Notes under the pieces: generated by a model
The model's input: the letters and a program-made list of their open reading frames with translations, nothing else
The model's database searches: none
Told to the model about the DNA's origin: nothing
Position numbers and translations under genes: made by a program
Source of the DNA: Lachnospiraceae bacterium UBA3814
Lineage (GTDB): Bacteria > Bacillota > Clostridia > Lachnospirales > Lachnospiraceae
Length of the DNA: 31,166 nt
Direction of reading: 5' to 3'
Assembly (NCBI GenBank): GCA_002368575.1
Contig: DFEA01000087.1
Location: 1-31,166 of the forward strand
Shown: positions 1-6,534 of the stretch, piece after piece
Numbering within the stretch: position 1 is the first letter of the stretch
Layout: each line of letters opens with the position of its first letter

Positions 1-623
1 GGCAGAAAAAATCAAACAACGTTCACGAGCTGGGCTCGCATATCTGGGATGCCTGGGCCTCTGAGGACGGCTCCATAGGGAAGGCCTACGGCTATCAGAT
101 GGGCATAAGACACCGCTACAGGGAGGGCATGTTTGACCAGGTAGACAGAGTGATCTATGACCTTAAGAACAATCCCTTCAGCAGGCGCATCATGACGAAC
201 ATGTATGTACATGCCGACTTAAGCGAGATGAACCTTTACCCCTGTGCCTACAGCATGACCTTTAACGTGACACAGAAAAAGGGGGAGGACAGGCTTACAC
301 TCAACGCGGTGCTTAATCAGAGATCCCAGGATGTGCTTACCGCCAATAACTGGAACGTAGTGCAGTACGCCGTGCTCGTGCATATGCTGGCCCAGGTCTG
401 TGACATGAACGCAGGCGAGCTTGTGCATATGATCGCGGATGCTCACATCTACGACCGGCATGTCCCGCTTATAAGGGAGATGTTAAAGAGAGAGCCCCGG
501 CCGGCTCCCGTATTCAGGCTGAATCCCGAGGTGAAGGATTTCTATGACTTCACCCCTGATGATGTGAGCCTTGAGGGCTACGATCCTCATCCCCCCATCG
601 GAGATATCCCGGTAGCGGTGTGA
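1..623 (+). CDS. thyA: Thymidylate synthase, 3' part (5' end outside window)
   Basis: Makes dTMP from dUMP using 5,10-methylenetetrahydrofolate. The reading frame is open from base 3 to the TGA at 621-623, giving about 206 residues; roughly 70-100 N-terminal residues lie upstream of the window. Visible family features are the active-site stretch LYPCAYSMTF with the nucleophilic Cys, NQRSQDV, the NNWN segment, the dUMP-binding ADAHIYDRH and the terminal IPVAV. The Cys is followed by Ala-Tyr and not the His of the E. coli type; B. subtilis ThyA (phi3T-like type) also lacks that His, so this marks a subtype and not a defect. folA lies 198 bases downstream, and the DHFR it encodes regenerates the folate that ThyA oxidises. 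The first ATG visible in frame (99) is internal. Confidence 0.95.
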   Translation, partial: QKKSNNVHELGSHIWDAWASEDGSIGKAYGYQMGIRHRYREGMFDQVDRVIYDLKNNPFSRRIMTNMYVHADLSEMNLYPCAYSMTFNVTQKKGEDRLTLNAVLNQRSQDVLTANNWNVVQYAVLVHMLAQVCDMNAGELVHMIADAHIYDRHVPLIREMLKREPRPAPVFRLNPEVKDFYDFTPDDVSLEGYDPHPPIGDIPVAV

Positions 624-650
624 GTCATTTCCTTAATGAGTATGGAAAAC

Positions 651-692
651 TTATTCGATATTTGCTGGCAAATATCGAATTGGCCCGGCGCA
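651..692 (+). repeat. Partial copy (A) of a dispersed hairpin repeat
   Basis: A near-perfect palindrome ATTCGATATTTGC (653-665) pairs with GCAAATATCGAAT (668-680) and is followed by TTGGC then CGGCGCAG. The stem core is identical to hairpin 3 of the longer repeats at 15180-15300 and 23236-23357, which end in the same CGGCGCAG tail. There is no T-run, so it is not an ordinary terminator. It lies 28 bases after the thyA stop codon. Confidence 0.7.
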
Positions 693-727
693 GGAAACGC
701 CAAAGTAAAAAGAACTTTGTCGTTTCC
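693..727 (+). repeat. Inverted repeat, D family copy 1
   Basis: GGAAACGCCAAAGT (693-706) pairs with ACTTTGTCGTTTCC (714-727) with one mismatch and a 7-base A-rich loop, followed by TATAA. A second copy with the same TTTGTCGTTT core and trailing CTATAA lies at 20278-20314. The second base pair is G-C here and C-G there, so pairing is kept while the bases differ. The function is unknown. Confidence 0.6.
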
Positions 728-748
728 TATAACATTGCACCGGACGGC

Positions 749-810
749 GGACTGCTGTAATAAATGATGGCAGCAGTTCACCGAGGGATGAACTGCTGCA
801 GATAAGGAGG
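749..810 (+). promoter_or_regulatory. folA 5' region with two mutually exclusive helices beside the RBS
   Basis: GCAGCAGTTCA (770-780) pairs perfectly with TGAACTGCTGC (789-799) across an 8-base loop. The same middle arm can instead pair with GGACTGCTG at 749-757 (8 of 9 positions). The distal arm ends two bases before the Shine-Dalgarno AAGGAGG at 804-810. Three arms that compete for one partner are the usual design of an attenuator or translational switch, but no T-run follows and the Shine-Dalgarno itself is not paired. A regulatory role is inference. Confidence 0.4.
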
Positions 811-821
811 TCGGTAATTCT

Positions 822-1346
822 ATGAATCTGATAGCTGCGGTTGACAGAAACTGGGCGATAGGCCATAAGGGAAGGCTGCTTGTGAGCATCCCTGCCGATC
901 ACAGGATGTTCCGCGAGACTACCACCGGAAAGGTGGTCGTCTACGGAAGGAAGACTCTGGAAACCTTCCCCGGAGGTCAGCCCCTTAAGAACCGTACTAA
1001 CATAATCCTCTCCAGAAACCCGGATTACACTGTCAGGGGCGCTGTAACGGTCCATTCGACAGACGAGCTCTTTGAGGTACTTAAGCCCTATCCGCAGGAG
1101 GATGTGTATGTTATAGGAGGGGAAAGCATTTATAAGGAGCTGCTCGATCACTGCAGCGGTGCTGTCATCACAAGGATCGACTATGCATACAGTGCCGATG
1201 CCTTTCTGCCGGATCTTTCAAAGCTTCCGGAGTGGGAGCTGGTCGGGGAATCAGAGGAGATGACCTGCTTTGATATAGAGTTTACCTTTCAGAAATGGAG
1301 GAGGAGAAAACCAATGTCCTCTATGAGCGGGGCTCCTGATATTTGA
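822..1346 (+). CDS. folA: Dihydrofolate reductase
   Basis: Reduces dihydrofolate to tetrahydrofolate with NADPH, closing the cycle with ThyA. The 174-residue product starts MNLIAAVDRNWAIGHKGRL, the standard DHFR N-terminus with the Trp/Gly loop. The acidic substrate residue is Asp26 in IPADHRMF. The NADPH-binding segment reads VVYGRKTLETFP (usual form VVMGRKT), and the second glycine pair is in VIGGESIY. Length is in the normal 160-175 range. The start is supported by AAGGAGG 11 bases upstream, a slightly long spacer. Its stop codon overlaps the -35 box of the next promoter. A C-terminal tail of about 15 residues (KPMSSMSGAPDI) goes past the conserved domain. Confidence 0.96.
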   Translation: MNLIAAVDRNWAIGHKGRLLVSIPADHRMFRETTTGKVVVYGRKTLETFPGGQPLKNRTNIILSRNPDYTVRGAVTVHSTDELFEVLKPYPQEDVYVIGGESIYKELLDHCSGAVITRIDYAYSADAFLPDLSKLPEWELVGESEEMTCFDIEFTFQKWRRRKPMSSMSGAPDI

Positions 1347-1371
1347 CAAATCAGGGCCGAAGTAATATATT
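1343..1371 (+). promoter_or_regulatory. Sigma-A promoter for ilvE
   Basis: A perfect -35 box TTGACA (1343-1348), a 17-base spacer and TATATT (1366-1371, five of six consensus) overlap the folA stop codon. Predicted transcription would begin near 1378, leaving a leader of about 128 bases before ilvE. By match to consensus this is one of the two strongest promoters I can see in the window. Confidence 0.75.
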
Positions 1372-1377
1372 TTATTA

Positions 1378-1505
1378 TTAGGGTCGCTTATAAGGTTACC
1401 CTGGGATAAGTGTTAAAAGCGCTCCGGAAAGCAAACCGGTGCAGCGGCTTGATTAAAGGAAAATGATACGTCAGAAAAACGGTACAGGGAGAAAGAAGGC
1501 TTCAT
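1378..1505 (+). other. ilvE leader with two hairpins, class unknown
   Basis: The inferred 5' untranslated region holds a small stem AGGGT/ACCCT (1380-1402) and a larger one where AAGC, GC and CCGG (1417-1427) pair with CCGG, GC and GCTT (1436-1450). I do not see the T-box tRNA-acceptor sequence, a start-codon-led leader peptide rich in Leu/Ile/Val, or a riboswitch class I can name. The ilvE ribosome binding site (AGAAAGAAGG) is near its 3' end. It may simply be an ordinary leader. Confidence 0.35.
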
Positions 1506-2528
1506 ATGGGAAAAAAGGATATCGACTGGGGAAATCTGGGCTTTGGTTATATAAAGACAGATTACAGATTTGTTTCAAATTATAAGGACGGAAGGTGGGA
1601 TGAGGGCGTCATCACCGGGGATTCGGACATAGTTCTTAACGAATGCGCATGCGTGCTTCAATACGCGCAGACAGTGTTTGAGGGGCTTAAGGCCTATACC
1701 ACGGAGGATGGACGGACGGTGACCTTCAGGCCTGACTTAAACGGAGAGAGGCTTGAGCATTCAGCCGAAAGGCTTAAGATGCCTGTTTATCCGAAGGAAA
1801 GCTTTGTGGAGGCGGTAAAGAAGACCGTAAGGGCCAATGAGGATTTCGTGCCTCCTTACGGCAGCGGGGCGACTCTTTATATCCGTCCGTATATGTTCGG
1901 CTCCGATCCGATCATCGGCGTAAAGCCTGCAAATGAATATCAGTTCAGGATATTTACGACTCCTGTGGGGCCTTATTTTAAGGGGGGAGCAAAGCCCATA
2001 ACGGTAAGGATCAGTGATTTTGACAGGGCGGCCCCTCACGGAACGGGTCATATCAAGGCCGGCCTGAATTATGCCATGAGCCTCTACGCCATTGTTGACG
2101 CACATGAAAAGGGCTTTGATGAAAATATGTACCTTGATGCCGCATCAAGGACAAAGCTTGAGGAAACAGGCGGGGCCAATATCATCTTTATCACAAGGGA
2201 CAATAAGCTGGTGACCCCGAAGTCAGACAGCATACTTCCCTCCATCACCAGAAGGTCGCTCGTATACGTCGCAAAGGAGTATCTTGGCATGGAGGTCGAG
2301 GAGAGGGAGGTATATCTGAGCGAGCTTTCGGATTTTGCGGAATGCGGCCTGTGCGGGACCGCTGCCGTAGTCTCCCCGGTTGGAAAGATCGTGGATCACG
2401 GCAGAGAGATATGCTTGCCGGCCGGAATGGAGAGCATGGGACCGGTCACGAAAAAGCTGTACGATACGCTCACCGGTATCCAGATGGGAAGAATAGAGGC
2501 TCCGAAGGGCTGGATAGTAGAGATTTAA
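1506..2528 (+). CDS. ilvE: Branched-chain amino acid aminotransferase (class IV, type II)
   Basis: Transfers the amino group between glutamate and the 2-oxo acids of leucine, isoleucine and valine, using pyridoxal phosphate in the cytosol. The 340-residue length fits the long BCAT type II group, and not the roughly 300-residue E. coli IlvE type. The Schiff-base lysine is in TGHIKAGLNYAMS (about residue 182), followed by LDAASRTKLEETGGANIIF, where the Glu-containing segment and the GGxN turn contact the cofactor. QTVFEGLKAY near residue 60 is another family signature. It stands alone between its own promoter and a terminator, so it is probably transcribed as a single gene. The start is preceded by AGAAAGAAGG. 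Confidence 0.93.
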   Translation: MGKKDIDWGNLGFGYIKTDYRFVSNYKDGRWDEGVITGDSDIVLNECACVLQYAQTVFEGLKAYTTEDGRTVTFRPDLNGERLEHSAERLKMPVYPKESFVEAVKKTVRANEDFVPPYGSGATLYIRPYMFGSDPIIGVKPANEYQFRIFTTPVGPYFKGGAKPITVRISDFDRAAPHGTGHIKAGLNYAMSLYAIVDAHEKGFDENMYLDAASRTKLEETGGANIIFITRDNKLVTPKSDSILPSITRRSLVYVAKEYLGMEVEEREVYLSELSDFAECGLCGTAAVVSPVGKIVDHGREICLPAGMESMGPVTKKLYDTLTGIQMGRIEAPKGWIVEI

Positions 2529-2534
2529 CAGATT

Positions 2535-2564
2535 GGGAGTGGGGTCTTCCCCATTCCCATTTTT
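2535..2564 (+). terminator. Rho-independent terminator after ilvE
   Basis: GGGAGTGGGG (2535-2544) and CCCCATTCCC (2549-2558) form a 10-base-pair stem with one G-U pair, a TCTT loop and an ATTTTT tail. It sits six bases after the ilvE stop codon. Confidence 0.88.
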
Positions 2565-2619
2565 GAAAGACGGGCACATGGTCTGTAAACGGATCGGTGC
2601 AGACACGGATTGAATTTTA

Positions 2620-4041
2620 ATGTACAGGCGTAGATCGGGTTTACAAAATGTCTTAATACTGCTTTCAGACACGGTTGTTATAATCATCAGCCTTTTTATA
2701 GCCACGCTTTTAAGAGAGGGTTCTATCGTCGATTCGAGTCTCGGGCGGCTGAGGTTTGTGCTTAATCTTGCCCCTATGCTTTTTTTCTTCGTGGCTGCCA
2801 ATCTGCTTTTAAACAATAACAGGGATTTTTACATCAGAGGGTATCTCCTTGAGCTTATGCATGTTATCTGGAATAATATCATAATGCTTTCAGGGACCTC
2901 GGTTGTTCTCTTCTTTATCAGATACTACGATATCTTTTCAAGACTTACCATCCTGTATTTTTTCATAATGGACTGTGCCCTTATGTGGGTGACCCATATC
3001 ATACTCAAGAGGGTGATCCCGGGGCTGTATATGCGTCTGCTTCAGGAAAAGAACGTTCTTCTGATCGGCAGCAGGGATTTTATAGACACCTATCTCAGTG
3101 ACTATGATCATGCCAGGAACTTCAGCGACGTCGTCATCGGAGCGGTAATACCGGGGGATACGGCACAGGCAGGTCAGGAGCTGCAGATCGGTTTTCATAA
3201 AATAACCGTCAGGGCAGACCTTGAGGGCCTTTCGGAATACTGCAAGTCGGCTTCCGTGGATGAGATAGTGGTAGGGATGGAAGGCCGCAAGAGCGAGCTC
3301 CTTCCCGTTCTTGACGAGCTTTCGGTAAGCGGGATATCAATAAGCTACCAGATAGACATTCCGAAGCTTTCGGGCTGTAAGCACAGGATGTACAGCGGCA
3401 CCGAGCATATCGATATGATCGTCTACGCAAACCAGGTGGTGTCGGTCGGCTATCTGATAATAAAAAGGCTTATGGATATCATCGGGGGGATCATAGGCTG
3501 CATTGCCTTTCTTGTGCTTTTTGTGATCTTCGGGCCCCTGATCAGGCTGGAATCCGAGGGCCCGGTGCTTTTTAAGCAGAAAAGGGTAGGGAGAAACGGA
3601 AGGATCTTCAATATATACAAATTCCGCTCCATGTATAAGGATGCCGAGGAAAGAAAGAAGGAGCTGCTGTCCCAAAATGAGCTGAACGGACCGGTCTTTA
3701 AGCTGGAGAATGATCCCAGGATAACAAAGGTAGGCGGTTTCCTCAGAAGGACCTCACTTGATGAGTTCCCGCAGTTTATAAATGTCCTTAAGGGAGATAT
3801 GTCCTTAGTGGGGACGAGGCCCCCGACATTGGATGAGTTTTCCAGATACAGCCTCGGTCAGAAAAAGCGTCTCAGCTTCAGGCCCGGACTTACAGGACTG
3901 TGGCAGGTCTCCGGGAGAAACGATATTACGGATTTTGAAGAGATCGTTGCTCTTGATATAGAATATATCGATAACTGGTCAATAATACTTGATCTGAAGA
4001 TCCTTTTCAAAACCATACCGGCAATGTTTTCAGGGAAGTGA
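2620..4041 (+). CDS. Polyprenyl-phosphate sugar-1-phosphate transferase (WbaP/EpsE type)
   Basis: Likely starts a surface polysaccharide by moving a sugar-1-phosphate from a UDP-sugar onto undecaprenyl phosphate at the membrane. The 473-residue protein has four hydrophobic segments near residues 10-30, 46-64, 85-102 and 110-130, then a Rossmann-like CoA-binding-type domain (VLLIGSRDF, about 145-240). The catalytic bacterial sugar transferase domain follows from KRLMD (282). It carries KFRSM (334-338), the catalytic Asp-Glu in SLDEFPQ (381-382), VGTRPP and RPGLTGLWQVSGR (421-433). The substrate sugar (glucose, galactose or another) cannot be read from sequence. The start lacks a good Shine-Dalgarno. 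ugd follows 23 bases after the stop, consistent with one operon that feeds glycan assembly. No flippase, polymerase or other glycosyltransferase is nearby, so the rest of the pathway must be elsewhere. Confidence 0.88.
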   Translation: MYRRRSGLQNVLILLSDTVVIIISLFIATLLREGSIVDSSLGRLRFVLNLAPMLFFFVAANLLLNNNRDFYIRGYLLELMHVIWNNIIMLSGTSVVLFFIRYYDIFSRLTILYFFIMDCALMWVTHIILKRVIPGLYMRLLQEKNVLLIGSRDFIDTYLSDYDHARNFSDVVIGAVIPGDTAQAGQELQIGFHKITVRADLEGLSEYCKSASVDEIVVGMEGRKSELLPVLDELSVSGISISYQIDIPKLSGCKHRMYSGTEHIDMIVYANQVVSVGYLIIKRLMDIIGGIIGCIAFLVLFVIFGPLIRLESEGPVLFKQKRVGRNGRIFNIYKFRSMYKDAEERKKELLSQNELNGPVFKLENDPRITKVGGFLRRTSLDEFPQFINVLKGDMSLVGTRPPTLDEFSRYSLGQKKRLSFRPGLTGLWQVSGRNDITDFEEIVALDIEYIDNWSIILDLKILFKTIPAMFSGK

Positions 4042-4064
4042 TAAACAGAGTGGAGGGGTACAGA

Positions 4065-5315
4065 ATGAAACAGAAATATAAGATAGCGGTGATGGGAACC
4101 GGATATGTGGGCATGTCCATTTCCACACTTCTTTCACAGAATAACGAGGTCAGAGCGGTTGACATAATACCGGAAAAGGTCGAGAAGATAAATAAGGGGA
4201 TATCGCCCATAGCAGATCCCGAGATAGAGGATTATCTGAAGAACAGAGAGCTTTTGCTTACTGCCACACTGGATGGGGAGAGCGCCTGCAGGGACGCCGA
4301 TTTTGTTGTGATATCCACGCCTACCAATTACGATACTCAAAAGAATTTTTTTGATACCCGGGCGGTCGAAGAGGTCATAGAAATGGTGGGAAGGGTGAAC
4401 CCCAAGGCGGTAATGGTGATCAAATCCACCGTCCCTGTGGGCTTTACGGCTTCAGTAAGGGAAAAATACAACAACAGGAATATCCTTTTCAGTCCGGAGT
4501 TTCTGAGGGAGAGCAGGGCCCTGTACGATAATCTCTACCCGTCGAGGATAATAGTCGGCTGTGATATGTCCGATCCCGAACAGGTCAGAATGGCTCAGTG
4601 CTTTGCGGACCTTCTTAAGGGGGGAGCCCTGAAGGAGGATGTGAGGATACTTATCATGGGGCTGACGGAGGCTGAGGCGGTGAAGCTCTTTGCCAATACC
4701 TATCTTGCCCTCAGGGTGTCCTATTTTAACGAACTTGATACCTACGCTGAGATGAAGGGGCTTGATACGGGTAAGATCATTGAGGGGGTATGTCTCGATC
4801 CCAGGATAGGGACGCAGTACAACAACCCCTCCTTCGGCTACGGGGGGTATTGCCTTCCTAAGGACAGCAAGCAGCTTCTGGCAAATTATGATGATGTGCC
4901 GCAGAATATAATACAGGCCATAGTGGATTCAAACCGGACAAGGAAGGATTTCATCGCCGACAGGGTGCTCTCCATGGCCGGCTATTATGATTACTACAAT
5001 AAGGGAGACTACAATGCGGACAGCGAAAGGAAATGCGTCATAGGTGTCTACCGGCTTACCATGAAGTCAAATTCCGACAATTTCAGACAGAGCTCGGTGC
5101 AGGGCATAATGAAGAGGATAAAGGCAAAGGGAGCCGAGGTGATAGTTTACGAGCCCGTCCTTCCCGGTGAGTCCACCTTCTTCGGGAGCCGTGTAGTCAA
5201 TGACATCGACGAGTTCAAGAGGCTCTCCGACGCGATAATAGCAAACAGATATGACAGTGTGCTTGATGATGTGAAGGACAGGGTCTATACGAGAGACCTT
5301 TTCGGGAGAGACTGA
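4065..5315 (+). CDS. ugd: UDP-glucose 6-dehydrogenase
   Basis: Oxidises UDP-glucose to UDP-glucuronate with two NAD+, supplying an acidic sugar for surface polymers. The 416-residue product has the Rossmann start IAVMGTGYVG, STPTNYD, KSTVPVGFT, FSPEFLRE, the lysine in EAVKLFANTY (Lys207) and the catalytic Cys263 in GYGGYCLPKD. I prefer ATG 4065, which has GGAGG eight bases upstream and begins exactly at the Rossmann fold; the in-frame GTG at 4038 would add nine residues overlapping the previous stop. A related UDP-sugar dehydrogenase (for example for UDP-GalNAc) is possible, but the short form and motifs fit Ugd best. The serine hydrolase gene begins one base after its stop codon. Confidence 0.9.
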   Translation: MKQKYKIAVMGTGYVGMSISTLLSQNNEVRAVDIIPEKVEKINKGISPIADPEIEDYLKNRELLLTATLDGESACRDADFVVISTPTNYDTQKNFFDTRAVEEVIEMVGRVNPKAVMVIKSTVPVGFTASVREKYNNRNILFSPEFLRESRALYDNLYPSRIIVGCDMSDPEQVRMAQCFADLLKGGALKEDVRILIMGLTEAEAVKLFANTYLALRVSYFNELDTYAEMKGLDTGKIIEGVCLDPRIGTQYNNPSFGYGGYCLPKDSKQLLANYDDVPQNIIQAIVDSNRTRKDFIADRVLSMAGYYDYYNKGDYNADSERKCVIGVYRLTMKSNSDNFRQSSVQGIMKRIKAKGAEVIVYEPVLPGESTFFGSRVVNDIDEFKRLSDAIIANRYDSVLDDVKDRVYTRDLFGRD

Positions 5316-5316
5316 T

Positions 5317-6483
5317 ATGAGGAGGGACAGACTTCAGAACCTGGAGGATCTGTTTTTTCAGGAGATAAAGGACGGAAGGCTCAAGGGCTGCTCCATAATG
5401 GTGCTCCATAACGGTAATACCGAATTCAGGGGCGAATACGGAAGCGACAAACGGGACACGATCTACCGGATATTCTCCATGACAAAGCCTGTTACGGCTG
5501 TGGCCATCCTGATACTCATGGAGAGAGGGCTTTTGGACCTGCTCGATCCCCTTTCCGGATACATACCCGAATTTAAGGACATGAAGATCGTCACCGCGGA
5601 GGGAGAGGTAAGCGCAAAGAATGAGATTACCATAGCCGACTGTCTGAACATGACCTCGGGAATGGTATACCCCGGAGAGGATTCGGTAAGCGCGATAAGG
5701 CTTTCAAAGGAGGCCGAAAGGATAGCCGTAAGACAGGAATTCGGCGAGAAGATAGATGCCGTAACGGTAGCAAGGGCTGTTGCGGGCGTTCCGCTTTTGT
5801 TTGAGCCGGGCACGAGGTGGAATTATTCGGTGTCAGCGGATGTACTGGCGGGGGTAGCCGAGGTCATAACGGGAATGCCCTTTGGAGAGTTCTTAAGGCG
5901 CGCGGTCTTTGCCCCGCTTGATATGCAGGATACGATGTATGTGTCGGAGCTGGGGGAAAAGGAGGAGAGGCTTGCCCCGCTCTATTCACGGAATAAGGAC
6001 GGAGAGATAGTCCCCATGTCGCGTCAGCAGATGGATGCCCTTTCCGCCGGTGCCTTTTCATCGGTGAGGGCCACCTCCTTTTACGGAGGAGGCTCGGGCC
6101 TTTGCTCCACACTTTCAGATTACTCTAAATTTGCTCTCATGCTTTTAAATGACGGAGAGTACAACGGGATAAGGATACTTGGCAGAAAGACCGCGCAGTT
6201 CATGCATACGGACGGACTTTCGGAGGAGGTAAGAAAGACCATCAGCTTTAAAAATATCAAAGGCTATTCGTATTCGAACCTTCTGAGGATAATGAAGGAT
6301 ACAGGAGAAGCCGGGTCAAACGGCAGCAACGGCGAGTTTGGCTGGGACGGTATGCTGGGCACGTATTTCCTTGCGGATCCGCTTGAGAGGCTGGTCTTTG
6401 TTTACGGGCAGCAGATTTTAGGAGGGCTGGACGAAAGCCTTATGAGAAGGATAAGGAGCATCATATACAGTGCTCTTGAGTAA
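5317..6483 (+). CDS. Beta-lactamase-fold serine hydrolase, cytosolic
   Basis: Belongs to the class C beta-lactamase/penicillin-binding-protein-like family, which includes esterases and D-aminopeptidases. The nucleophile is Ser54 in SMTK (SxxK, Lys57). The second motif is Tyr170 in WNYSVSADVLAGV, the YxVS form common in EstB-like esterases, in place of YxN. The third motif position is GWDG (342-345) in place of KTG. A glycine-rich GGGSGLCST precedes it. No signal peptide or membrane segment is visible, so a role in peptidoglycan outside the cell is unlikely; an esterase or amidase on a small substrate fits better. It follows ugd with a one-base gap and is probably cotranscribed. The natural substrate cannot be inferred. 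Confidence 0.85.
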   Translation: MRRDRLQNLEDLFFQEIKDGRLKGCSIMVLHNGNTEFRGEYGSDKRDTIYRIFSMTKPVTAVAILILMERGLLDLLDPLSGYIPEFKDMKIVTAEGEVSAKNEITIADCLNMTSGMVYPGEDSVSAIRLSKEAERIAVRQEFGEKIDAVTVARAVAGVPLLFEPGTRWNYSVSADVLAGVAEVITGMPFGEFLRRAVFAPLDMQDTMYVSELGEKEERLAPLYSRNKDGEIVPMSRQQMDALSAGAFSSVRATSFYGGGSGLCSTLSDYSKFALMLLNDGEYNGIRILGRKTAQFMHTDGLSEEVRKTISFKNIKGYSYSNLLRIMKDTGEAGSNGSNGEFGWDGMLGTYFLADPLERLVFVYGQQILGGLDESLMRRIRSIIYSALE

Positions 6484-6534
6484 ATACCCGGTTTTGGGTT
6501 TGGCGCCGCGGTCCGGGTTTGGTTGGGGAAACAG

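Noticed and set aside
1378..1505. A T-box leader before ilvE.
   Set aside because: The conserved acceptor-pairing bulge sequence and a following terminator stem with T-run are not present.
6486..6522. ACCCGG/CCGGGT stem between the serine hydrolase and the DUF5717-like gene as a terminator.
   Set aside because: Long loop, only six base pairs, and the following TTTGGTTGG is not a T-run.
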